From Selaginella moellendorffii (taxonomy: Eukaryota > Streptophyta > Lycopodiopsida > Selaginellales > Selaginellaceae), in NCBI RefSeq assembly GCF_000143415.4, contig NW_003314412.1, positions 186,494 to 250,493 on the forward strand: 64,000 nucleotides of DNA. Direction: 5' to 3'. The notes beneath the pieces are model-generated. The model was not told the origin of the DNA. It searched no databases and was given only the letters and a program-made list of their open reading frames with translations. Within the stretch, counting starts at the first letter, position 1. The number at the start of each line of letters is the position of its first letter. The translations under genes were made by a program, and so were the position numbers. Shown piece after piece: positions 34,901-44,970 of the stretch.

Positions 34901-36961
34901 ACCAAGCATCCCGGTTGCCAAGTATATTGTAAATTATGCTCTTGATCTCATCATCCAGGTACCCCTTGCTCATCTCAGCCATGACATCCAGGTCCGCGCC
35001 AGAGTGAACGGTTTTCAAGATCCAAAGGAAATGCTGAATATGGAATAGCAATCAAAAACTTTAAGCCGTCAACAGTAAATGAAGAGAGCACCTGAAAAGC
35101 AGGAATCAGGTGGGGAAGATGGACAGGATGTCCAGTGATAGGATGATCCATCGTTTCTATCCATTCCTTGCTTATGCGTCCGTTGTTCCTGAGTTATTTA
35201 ACTATCAGAACGTTCGTCAAAAACTGGAACTCCAGACCATAGAGTTTGATAAAAATTGTCCATGTTATTTGTCCGTAAAAAGTGAAGGTAAGCCTGCATC
35301 TCACACACAAACCCACTGCGACATTGAACATGGATAAACACATTACTACCTCACATATGTGTATGTCCTCTGAAGAAGTGTTGGTATGCAGCTTTTGATG
35401 CCACTGTTCTAGAAAATGATCTTCAATTCCTGGCCTTCACAACACCATTAAAACTTTGTCCTGGTTTCAGGGAAAACATATAAGGATTGCATTGTTACCT
35501 ATGTCCCTCGCGAATCCCGTTCTCTCGCATAATGTTTAATATTCTGCAAGCTAAAAGCTTAGTAAAGCATGCTGTTGGCCTAAGCAATCGTTTACCCCAT
35601 TCGAATCTGGTCAGCATCCCCACCTCCACGGGGAAGTGTGGACAAGATCAGTCTTGCGAACTTTTTGATGGTAGGATCTTTCCCACGGGCTGCTTTCTCA
35701 GCCATCAAGGACGCTAGCCGCTATATTGAAAGGAGAAAAGAAAACAAAAGAGCAGAAGTTAACGAAACATACGAACTCACTAGAGTCCGAAGGGTACCTC
35801 TTGGACATACGCAATATCCTTTGACTGATAATTGCATTTTCTGTACCATGTAAGCTGCAGACAAGCCATCAACGCAAAGAGGTTTTCAAACTTTGTGAGG
35901 TTTTTAGCACCTGTTTAAGTGCTGAAAAGCGCAGCCAAGTATACATGAATGCCATGCCATTAGCACCAATTTCCTCCGCCGCATCCACAAGCTCCGAAGC
36001 TAGGATAAACCGATTAAACAGGGACCAGTTATCAAAAGTGGTTTCTGATAAGATCACCTGTAAAGCTTTTATAAGAACGAGTTACCAGACAAAGCCAAAC
36101 TTCATGCCTGCTCCATAAGATCGTTGAGTTCAAAGCATTTCAAGGGAACTTGAAAACAACCGTTGTTGTTGTACCAAGCTCCATCAGTATCCTGCAAGAA
36201 AGACCATAAGAATGGTGTTTCATGGCAAGACGACTCACCTTTAGCACAAAAACGAGGCACCGAGGAACTTCCAGCTCGGGAATTTTCATGGAAATCTGCG
36301 ACGATCAGGAACGAAGTTTAAAGCTTGGCAGCAAAACTTTGTCTCACCTCCCAGCTTCCAGACTCAGATCGAGTGAACGGAGTCTCGATGGCTCTGTCAG
36401 TGACTTGAACAGTCCCACTGGGCCACCACGAAGCACTAGGAAGGGACCAATTATTCACAGCCCAGTGAAGAGTCTAGACGAAAAGAGAAAAAGAGTTAGA
36501 ACCGAGAGCTCAAAACCAGAAGAAGATCTTACCAATCCTCCAAGAGGCGCGCTGAGAAGAACCTCGTAGAACGTCTCATTGAGCGCATCCTTGAGCGAGA
36601 CGGTCACGGTCACGGCGCTCTCGGGCTTGAAAACGAACGTAAACGTCTCATCCACATGAGATTCCAGGTCCTGGAGGATGCTACACCTGTGACTAGTCGC
36701 CGACGCGCAAGCGGACACTTGCGCCTGGGCATCAATGCTGGTCATGGTCGATCCATAGGCCTGGGAGCTGCACTCGTCATCCACTGCCGAGCACACGCAT
36801 CTCCCCGGCCTCTCTCGTGAGAGAACGATCGCGGCGCCGAAATTTCGCGCATTCTTGCCGTGGATTCTCAAAGAATCGCCTGCCGCGACCGGATTTCCAG
36901 CGCGATTCGCTACAGCTCGCGAGAAGACGCTGCTCGGAGCATCGAACAGCGCTAGAGCCAT
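31992..36961 (-). CDS. GWD: Alpha-glucan water dikinase (starch phosphorylation)
   Basis: Thirty-one exons on the minus strand, from 36961-36533 to 32060-31992, give 1124 residues with every phase consistent. GWD transfers the beta-phosphate of ATP to starch glucose units through a phospho-histidine. Residues 1-60 look like a plastid transit peptide. Residues about 95-210 form a single CBM45-like starch-binding module (LHWAVNNW, VLKDTDGAWYNNNG). Next come EQWHQKLHTNTS and LKTVHSGADL, then the phosphohistidine site STVDMLSHVAIRAR (His716). The C terminus is the nucleotide-binding domain (VIARSDSNGEDLEGFSGAGL, DIEG and VQSRPQ). It is shorter than Arabidopsis GWD1 (about 1400), with one rather than two CBM45 modules. 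The intron after exon 4 (36191-36108) uses a GC donor. The gene is head-to-head with MND1 and tail-to-tail with the HLH gene. Confidence 0.95.
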
Positions 36962-37195
36962 GGGAAAACCTGAGCCCTAACCTCGGATTTGTGAGATTCA
37001 CTGTAAGGAGACAATTTGGATCCCTGCGCCACGGCGACGTGTCCGATCCTTGTGAAGCTCCACCAACAATGACGGCAATCTCGGTTAGCGCTCACAGAAC
37101 GAAATATTTAGATCAAGGAACTAGCCTTAGGTTAATTCAAAATTGGGCGGGAAAGCTCTCGGAGCAGAGATTAGGGTTTATCCGCGTCGCCGCCC
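36962..37195. promoter_or_regulatory. Shared promoter region of GWD and MND1
   Basis: Only 234 bp separate the two divergent start codons. TTAGGGTTTATCC lies on the MND1 side (37,171-37,183). No clear TATA box is seen for either gene. Confidence 0.55.
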
Positions 37196-38413
37196 ATGGT
37201 AAGCGCATTCTCACCTCGTTCTTCTTCGATCGCCCAGCTTGTCTTTGATCGCCGAGCTTGTCTCGTGATTTCTCTCAAGCATTAGCATTCTTTTCGAGAT
37301 TTCTCGACCATTTCTCATCGATCTTTTGGGGATTTTGGCAGTCGAAGAAGCGAGGGCTTTCCTTGGAGGACAAAAGGGAGCAGCTCTTACAGATCTTTTA
37401 CGAAAGCCAGGATTTCTATCTGGTAAGGTCCTCGATTGATAGCATTGGATGGATATGGATAAATTTTTCTAACGCTGCTCAGCTTCGTGAGCTAGAGAAG
37501 CTCGGCCCACGAAAGGGTGTGATCAGCCAGGCTGTCAAGGACGTGCTGCAAAGCCTGGTGGATGATGATCTTGTCTTCAAAGATAAGATAGGCACCTCAG
37601 TAAGTTCTTAGACCATTGTTTTCGAATGCCAGGTAATTTTTTTCTCAGGTATATTTCTGGAGCCTTCCTAGTCGCGCAGGACATCAGGTAATCAGGCACG
37701 ACTGGAATTTTTCTTTGTTTTTTATAAGGTTTTTTTCTTTTTTTCTTTACTCCAGCTTCGCCAAGTTCGAGCAAAGCTCGAAGCTGACTTGTCTGCAACG
37801 AAGTCCCATCGGCTGGAGCTGGAAAAGATGAAGGAATCGTCCAAGAAAGGAAGAGAAAACTCGGTAAGTTCACTATCTCGTCACTTGAGTTTAATTCTTC
37901 TTTTAACGCTGCATTATAGGATGAGAGGGAGGCGGCAATAGCTGAGCTCAACGAAATGGAACAAGAACACAAAGCTTTGAAGGTGAACTAACCAACAATA
38001 ACCTCTTGACATCTTAAGATCTTTGCTTTCCAGGATGAGCTCGAGCAATATGCGGACAATGATCCAGCTCTCTGCGAGAACATGAGTGAGTCGCTCTCAT
38101 CCATGAAACCATTTCAAAGCTCATAGTTTATTTTCCAGAAAACGCCACAGAGATTGCTCATCAAGCGGTGAATCGCTGGACAGGTGAGTACTTGAAGAAA
38201 AAAAAACTAAAGTAGCACTGAACCTCGTTCGTTGTTCTTTTCCATCCAGACAACGTCTTCTCTCTCCAGAATTGGTGCAGCAACAATTTCCCCGAGGCAA
38301 AAGAGCGGCTGCAATCAGTCTATAAAGAAGTAGGCAAGATATCTCGTGACAACTTTTTAACTTTTGCCTCTCCACAGGTGGGAATAAATGACGACTTCGA
38401 TTACCTCGATTAA
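37196..38413 (+). CDS. MND1: Meiotic recombination protein MND1
   Basis: Ten exons give 207 residues: 37196-37198, 37342-37422, 37483-37599, 37649-37687, 37756-37863, 37920-37982, 38034-38085, 38139-38183, 38250-38329 and 38378-38413. The start MSKKRGLSLEDKREQLLQIF, the winged-helix segment PRKGVISQAVKDVLQSLVDDD, YFWSLPSRAGHQLR, the coiled coil and the end NRWTDNVFSLQNWC..DFDYLD all match MND1. MND1 pairs with HOP2 and helps RAD51/DMC1 strand invasion in meiosis. The first coding exon holds only the ATG, directly followed by GTAAGC, a split that the conserved start MSKKRG supports. Confidence 0.95.
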
Positions 38414-38496
38414 CAGATCCAAGGACAAGCTCTTCTTTGCGAGATCTGTGACTGTCAGTAAGTAAATGTGTTCTTAAATAACTACACTATGTGTTA

Positions 38497-40134
38497 TCAG
38501 ATCAAGACACCCTTAGCTCTCGTGATGCTTTCTACAAGTCGATATATCCAGCGGTCAAGCATCCCTATCACCGCAAAAGCATAAAGTGACGCAAAAGAAA
38601 TATCATAAGATACGATACCTGTCAAAGAAAAGGTCCCGCCAACAATAGCACAGAATCGCGTAAGCAAATGTCCAAAGCTTCTCCTTTCCTCTTTGATTAA
38701 CACCGTGATGGGCGATAAATCGTACAAGAAGTAGACCGCTGCTCCATCAAAAAATCACATCAAACGCGAACGAAGAAGAAAAACAACCCAACCTGGCCAG
38801 CTTATGTCGTCGTCTCGAGCAGCTAAATAATACTCTCCCACTGAGAACTGATTTGTAGGAAGCTTTCCACCATTCAAGTATCTATACTCTGTTGGCACGA
38901 TCTTTTCAAAGAACAGAAGCAAAGATTTGTCGCGTGCACGAGAATTGAAAAGACTACCTTGATGAAATACTTGAATGTGCCCGCGGTGTCACGTAAAATC
39001 CGCACAGTTCTATCCAGCGGGTTGTGAATCCCGGGATACTTTGGTCCGAACGAGAGATCGTTGATTATATGGCTCACGTTAACTTCCTTGACGCTGTGGA
39101 AGATCTGTAAGAACAGTGCCCGTAGAGCTTTTGATTCGATATATTTCCATTTGAACGAAAGAATCGATCGAAACTTGCCTGGCGCGCAACCTGGAGGCTC
39201 ATCCCGTGCATGGAGATATGGAAGTTTCCCGCAACTCTTTCCACGTCTAGAACACCAAAAACCTGAGCAAGAACACAAAGGATAAAAGGAATAGACTTGG
39301 AAAAAACGAGTGTAAGATTTGTATTTACCCGGCAGCCTTCCCCATCTTGAAGTGCCTTGTTGATTTCGTTCACAACCTTTACGGCGCTCCGTAGTTCCTC
39401 ATGCGAATGGAAAATGCCTGTGAGGTTATCTGAAACAAAAACCGGCAGAGAAGAATGATAAATCTATGAGCGCGAGAAACAAACCATGGGCATGTTCCTT
39501 CTCAACAAGGTCTGATAGATACTCCGATCCCAAAATGTGACCGTCTTTGTGGAGACGAAGCTAGAGAAAATCGAAAACAAAGTATAAGACGCGAGAGAAG
39601 AACTATAGAATTCACGGTTACCTTCCAAATGTTCGTGTCTAGATCAACTTCGTGTTTGCCAGACATGTCGATAGCATCCACGCTCAGAACTTAGAACAAG
39701 GAAATGTGAAGTTAGATCGTAAATTCATCAAAGAAGAGATTCTTTTTACTCTGGCAAGGCAGTGAGGGGAACGTAATGTTAATGTGAATTGGAAGATTTT
39801 GCCCGCGCGTCGTGTCTACCGACATCTGGTTTCCAAAAAGAATGATCAATCCTCCAAGCAAAACAAGAAGAAAGACCCAAACCTGGTGCACGACATTCGT
39901 CGAGAGATAGAACTTAAACTCGTACGCAAACAAAACGAGAATGATGCTCACTCCCACAATCGTCACTGAACGAAGAATTCGAAAAGAGAAGCTTAGCTCC
40001 GATCGAGGGAAGAGACACAAGAACTTCGAAAATTCGCCAGATCGGGACTTACAAATGGCTCCAGAGACCGTCTTCTGCGTGAGATGCTCATCCGCGTGCG
40101 CGAATGCGTTGATATTCTTCATCTTCAACCCCAT
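38497..40134 (-). CDS. ERGIC/Erv41-Erv46-type COPII vesicle membrane protein
   Basis: Eleven exons on the minus strand give 333 residues: 40134-40053, 39965-39883, 39825-39750, 39689-39622, 39560-39485, 39429-39329, 39262-39191, 39104-38958, 38901-38793, 38738-38619 and 38564-38497. An N-terminal membrane span lies at about residues 30-50 (TIVGVSIILVLFAYEF). The luminal part has ITFPSLPC, LSVDAIDMSG, GCRVFGVLDVERVAGNFHI, then NDLSFGPKYPGIHNPLD. A second hydrophobic segment comes near the C terminus (CAIVGGTFSLTGM). Family members cycle between ER and Golgi as cargo receptors. A second in-frame Met lies four codons in. The coding end is 83 bp from the MND1 stop. Confidence 0.92.
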
Positions 40135-40254
40135 AGCTCAAGATCCTCAAAGCATTGCCCTGGCGATAAACCCTAGAAAAGATTTCTAGGGCTTGTTGGT
40201 TTTTACCCTTTGAAAATAGTCAAACATTTTAAACGCTCCTATTAGGGTTTTAGC
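40135..40254. promoter_or_regulatory. Very short bidirectional promoter between the ERGIC and GNAT genes
   Basis: The two start codons are 120 bp apart in opposite directions. The interval contains TTAGGGTTTTAGC just before the GNAT start. No other gene fits. Confidence 0.55.
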
Positions 40255-41059
40255 ATGGCGTGCCATAGGGTTTCGTCGTTCGTCGCCCTGGGAGGCGCAT
40301 TGGGGGGCCGCCATGGAGTTCCATCGCAGGTCAGTCGGAAACTCTTACTCCATCGACCGCGCATGCTTGTTTTGCTGCTCGATTCCTCCTAGATTTTGAG
40401 ATATTTCACGCGAGCCTCACAATTTCTCGCCTCGAGCTCCCTTTGCATTTCTTACTGACCGCTCGACTGTGCAGGATCACATCTTCTTCCCTTGCTCCAC
40501 CGCTCAATCCAGGCCCCGGAGCTTCGCCGGCTCCAAGAATCCCCGAAAATCTCCCTGCTGCTTCGCTCAGGCGGCGCAGCTCGAGGCCCTGGGCATCACC
40601 GAGACGGGGAAGTTCTCCATGAGCGACGACGATCTCTCCTCGCGGGGATTCCAGCTCCACAGGTCGCTCGACAACATCAACCTCGACGATCTCAACGCGC
40701 TCTTCGTCAAGGTGGGCTTCCCTCGTCGCCAAAACGAGAAGCTTTTACGTGCTTTGGAACACACAGGGACCATGCTGTGGGTCACAAAGGCTGGCAGCGT
40801 CATAGCTTTCGCCAGGGCCACGGGCGACGACGTCTTTAACGCGATCATCTGGGACGTGGTGGTGGATCCAGCGTTCCAAGGGATTGGTCTGGGAAAAGCA
40901 GTGATGGAGAGGCTCATGGCCGACTTGACAAGGAAGGGAATCACCAACATCGTTCTCTATGCCGAGCCCAACGTTTTGGGATTCTACAAGCCGCTGGGAT
41001 TCGTCGTGGACCCGGATGGGATTCGTGCGATGTCCCTGAGTCGCAGACGAAGAGCATAG
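40255..41059 (+). CDS. Plastid-type GNAT acetyltransferase
   Basis: Two exons, 40255-40329 and 40475-41059, give 219 residues. The first 60 or so are Ser/Arg/Ala-rich with little acidic content and look like a plastid signal. The GNAT fold follows: FARATGDDVFNAIIWDVVVD, then the acetyl-CoA loop FQGIGLGKAVMERL (Q/R-x2-G-x-G/A form) and LYAEPNVLGFYKPLGF. Plant relatives (Arabidopsis GNAT/NSI/SNAT group) acetylate lysines and N-termini in plastids, and some acetylate serotonin. Which substrate applies here cannot be told. Confidence 0.9.
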
Positions 41060-41740
41060 GTCACCGGTAAGAAAAGGAAAACTCTTTTTAGTTTTGTAAG
41101 ATCGGTTGTTCTCTACTGACAAATGGTGTGGCTGTTTGCAGTGCTCGAGAACTTGGCATTACTGGGCTTGCAAACTTATGGTACGTGTTCAAGGATTGCA
41201 AAGCTGTCATTCTTGAGTTTTTCTTGCTCGGGACGTGATGTTGTAGTAAAAGGTCTGAGGACAGGTTTATCCTAGAGTGTCTAGGAAGTGGCCAAGTTGG
41301 ATGGAGGACAGCTTTTGGAAATGCTCGAGTTTAGTATTTCACTATTGCAAGTCCTCCACAGTTTTATCTTGTTTAATTGCAGAAGGTTGAGAAAAAGGCG
41401 CAGGCTGCTGGTAAAGATTAACCAGACGGCCTAGACTTTGCCTTCCACATTCTACTCGACTTTTGGCTTGCCTTGCACTTTGATGGATTGCTGTATCCTG
41501 TGACGCCTATCCTGACTGATCCCATCCTTTTCTTCTTTTTACTTTTTGTTTATTCCTTGTGTGTGTGTGTGTGTGCTGTTCTTTTTATATGTCTGTTCGT
41601 GTTGACGTGATGTACATTCTGTGATCATGGCACGATCATGCCGTATGACTTACAGGACATGTTCGGCAGAACCGTATAAAAGGAGCAGTCTTGCATGAAG
41701 TTGCATATCCAAGTTTTGGATTGCTTCCTCTCTCCTAGCT
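41060..41740 (+). other. GNAT 3' region and promoter of the first Ole e 1 gene
   Basis: Possible 3' UTR introns are seen (GTAAGA at 41,067 to TTTGCAG near 41,140). A (TG)n run lies at about 41,558-41,574. A TATAAAA box at 41675-41681 sits 60 bp upstream of the next ATG. No other coding gene is evident; short frames at 41,150-41,420 are not supported. Confidence 0.5.
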
Positions 41741-43012
41741 ATGGCTCGCTTGGTTGTGTTTGGATTGCTCGCGGCAACTTTGTTTCTGTGCTTTCTAGCA
41801 GAAGCTCAAGCCGACGGATACGACTACAAGCCCGATGATAAGAAGGTTGCGTACAAGGAGGAGCCGAAGAAGGACGAGGAAGTGAAGAAGCCAGTGTACA
41901 AGCCAGAGGAGGAGAAGAAGTACAAGCCAGAGGAGGAGAAGCAGTACAAGCCAGTCTACAGGGCCGAGGATGAGAAGAAGTACAAGCCAGTCTACAAGGA
42001 CGAGGATGGGAAGAAGTATGATGAAGACGACAACGATGACAAGGAGAACTACAAATACAAGCCACGCTACGAGGCCGATGACAACGACGACAACGAAGAT
42101 GATGAGGACGAGGAGTACTACAAGTTCAAGGCACACTTCAAGGCCGGTTACGGGCACAAGAAGTACAAGCCATACAGGTACAAGGCTGACGATGACGATG
42201 ATGAGGACGAGGACGAGAAGCCACACTACTACAAGGCTGATGACGACGATGAGGAGGAGAAGAAATACAAGCCGCGCTACTACAAGGCCAAGCCATACTA
42301 CAAGGGCAAGCCATACTACAAGGCTGACGACGAGAAGAGGTACAGACCAGGCTACAAGGCTGAGGAGAAAAAGAAGTACAAGGCCGACGACGAGAAGAAA
42401 TACAAGCCTGTTTACAAGCCGGTTTACAAGCCTGCAGAGAAGCCCGCTGAGAAGCCAGTTTACAAGCCAGCTGAGAAGCCGGTTTACAAGCCAGTGGAGA
42501 AGCCCGCGGAGAAGCCAGCTGAGAAGCCAGTTTACAAGCCAGTGGAGAAGCCCGCGGAGAAGCCAGTTTACAAGCCATCGCCAGCGTACCAAAAGGTTGC
42601 TATCGAAGGTTTTGTTTACTGCCAAGATGGTTACTCCAAGAAGCCACTCGAAGGTATGCGTTTTTATTTCTCTTCACATCCTTTTTCCTTTTTCCGGTTA
42701 TAATGTTTGATTCCAGGGGCTGTTGTCGGTTTGACATGCACCAAGAGCAAAGCTTATAAGGAGCAAAAGACCAACGCGTATGGCTACTTTTACTTTCCTC
42801 TCAGCTATGGCGCTTACAAGGACATTGACGTGACAACGCTCAAGGTGAGCTTGGTTTCGTCCCCGAGCAAGAGCTGCAGCGTCATCACCAATCTCAACAA
42901 TGGCAAATCTGGGGCCGTGGTTGACAAGAGCAAAAGCAAGACTGTTGGCGAAACTCTCATCTATGGTGTCGGGCCCTTCGCGTTTGCTCCTGTGGAGTAC
43001 TACCATTATTAA
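41741..43012 (+). CDS. Lys/Tyr-rich secreted protein with C-terminal Ole e 1 domain, first copy
   Basis: Two exons, 41741-42653 and 42717-43012, give 402 residues. A signal peptide ([21 protein letters not shown]) is followed by about 260 residues of low-complexity repeats built on YKP, KKYKP and EKPVYKP units, with Asp-rich blocks in the middle. The last 115 residues are a pollen Ole e 1/extensin-like domain ([37 protein letters not shown]) with conserved Cys pairs. The intron falls inside this domain at the same place as in the other two copies here. It is likely a cell-wall protein. Tyr and Lys could allow cross-linking, which is inference. Confidence 0.9.
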
Positions 43013-43626
43013 CTTCGATCGATTGTTAGAAATTTTTTTTCTCAAATTTCTTAATAAAAAAGTCTTTCGAGATTATTTAAAACTTTCTTCTTACGTGGCG
43101 AAATGTTTCGCCCAATTGCCAAATTCAATGAATTATTTTTGGCATAAATTACATTCCATTTCAAAATAAATCCCAGGTTCCTGTCTTAAAAACGGAAATG
43201 AAAGCATATGCTAAAATATACTAGAATAATAAATAATGTCAGAACATTTGTTGTCCATGGCCAACTAAGAAGCAACTAAATTGAACAAACTCTTACTGTT
43301 GAAATTAGTGCTGAAATCTAAAAAATTAAAATGAAAGCATATGCTAAAATATACTAGAATAATAAATAATGTCAGAAGAAGCAACTAAATTAAACCAACT
43401 CTTACTATAAACCAGGTCAGAAATGTCATGCTTAGTGCTTACGTTCTCTCACGTTGTTCGTCATGTCATGTCCAAGCACAAAGATCAATCCAGGTTGTAA
43501 CGTCGTCGAGGATAGATCGTATAAGAAGCCGCATTCTCGTTGCGAATTGCAAGCATCAATCAACTGTCTCCTCTAGACTAGAAATCATCATTCAGAGAAA
43601 AGTTTAGAATCATAGTAGTAGCTGCC
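43013..43626. other. Spacer between the Ole e 1 genes with a direct repeat
   Basis: Two nearly identical stretches of about 45 bp (about 43,199-43,243 and 43,332-43,376) are followed by a second shared piece of about 30 bp (43,266 onward and 43,377 onward). The spacing differs by a small deletion. No gene is visible. Confidence 0.7.
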
Positions 43627-44888
43627 ATGGCTCGCATCTTCCTTTGCGGCTTGCTAGCCGCAGCCATGCTCTTGTGCATGCTCGCAGGAGCCCAAGCCGA
43701 TGGATCATACGACTACAAGAAGCCATCCTACAAGGCCGATGAGGAGAAGTCCAAGCCAGCCTACAAGCCACAAGAGGAGAAGAAATACAAGCCCGAGGAC
43801 AACTACAAGCCCAAGGAGTACAAAGCCGAGGAGGAGAAGAAGTACAAGCCCAAGGAGGACGAGAAGAAGAGCTACAAGCCGGAAGAGGAGAAGAAGTACA
43901 AGGCCGAGGAAGAAAAGAAGTACAAGGACGAAAAGAAGAGCTACAAGTCCGAAGAGGAGAAGAAGAGCTACAAGCCCGAGGAGGAGAAGAAATACAAGGA
44001 CGAGAAGAAGAGCTACAAGCCCGAAGAAGAGAAGAAGTACGAGGAGAAGAAGAGCTACAAGCCGGAAGAGGAGAAGAAGTACAAGGACGAGAAGAAGAGT
44101 TACAAGTCCGAAGAGGAGAAGAAGAGTTACAAGCCCGAGGAGGAGAAGAAGTACAAGGACGAGAAAAAGAGCTACAAGCCCGAAGAGGAGAAGGAGAGCT
44201 ACAAGCCCGAGGAGGAGAAGAAGTACCAGGACGAGAAGAAGAGCTACAAGCCCGAAGAAGGGAAGTACAAGGAGGAGAAGAAGAGCTACAAGCCCGAAGA
44301 GGAGAAGAAGTACAAGGAGGAGAAGCCGGCTTACAAGCCCGTGGAGAAACCCTCATACAAGAAAGTTGACGACGATAAGAAGTACAAGAAGGTCGAGGAA
44401 GAGGAGAAGAAGCCATTCTACACTCCAAAACCAGCTTACAAGCGCGTCGCAATTGAAGGCTACGTCAATTGCCAAGATGGCTACTCCAAGAAGCCACTCG
44501 AAGGTATAATCTTTCACCTTAGATCTCTAGATCTCTCGAAGTTTTCATCTTGTTTTGATCTCGGGAGTGTTTTCCAGGTGCTGTTGTGAGCCTGAGCTGT
44601 GCCAAGAGCGACGCCCCCCTGCAAGAGAAAACCAACGCGTATGGATACTTCTACTTCCCACTGGGCTATGGCGCGTACAAGGAAGTGGAAGTGGAAACCA
44701 TCACAGTGAAATTGGCTTCCTCCTCGAGCAAGAACTGCTACATTGCCACCAATGTAAACAATGGCAAATCCGGCGCCAAGATCGACAAGAGCAAGAGCAA
44801 AATCATCGGTGAGACTCTCGTCTATGAGGTCGGCCCCTTCGCTTTCGCTCCAGCGATACCAGCTTACAAATCGCCCTACCACGCTTGA
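43627..44888 (+). CDS. Lys/Glu/Tyr-rich secreted protein with C-terminal Ole e 1 domain, second copy
   Basis: Two exons, 43627-44503 and 44578-44888, give 395 residues. It has a signal peptide (FLCGLLAAAMLLCMLAGAQA), then about 240 residues made of near-exact repeats such as [15 protein letters not shown], then an Ole e 1 domain ([37 protein letters not shown]). The repeat is more regular and more acidic-basic balanced than in the neighbour at 41,741 and lacks its Asp-rich blocks. The shared intron position and adjacent tandem location show recent duplication. It is likely secreted to the wall. Confidence 0.9.
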
Positions 44889-44970
44889 CGCCCCAATTCT
44901 TTGGTCTTGCATAGAGGAATAAAAGCGGGAAAACATTTTTAAGCTTGGATCTCTGTTTTTAGGGTTCTTG

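Noticed and set aside
41150..41445. An extra small gene after the GNAT gene
   Set aside because: Short frames exist (one ends in a Lys/Ala-rich tail), but none has a start and a consistent splice frame. A 3' UTR with introns is simpler.
41795..42625. Long open frames on the minus strand across the Lys-rich Ole e 1 genes
   Set aside because: They are the mirror of a repetitive coding strand. They have no plausible start context or family, and the plus-strand frame has a signal peptide and a conserved domain.
43610..44509. Other open frames (Arg/Ser/Thr-rich) across the second Lys-rich gene on both strands
   Set aside because: Same cause: low-complexity repeats keep several frames open. The real frame is fixed by the Ole e 1 domain and intron phase.
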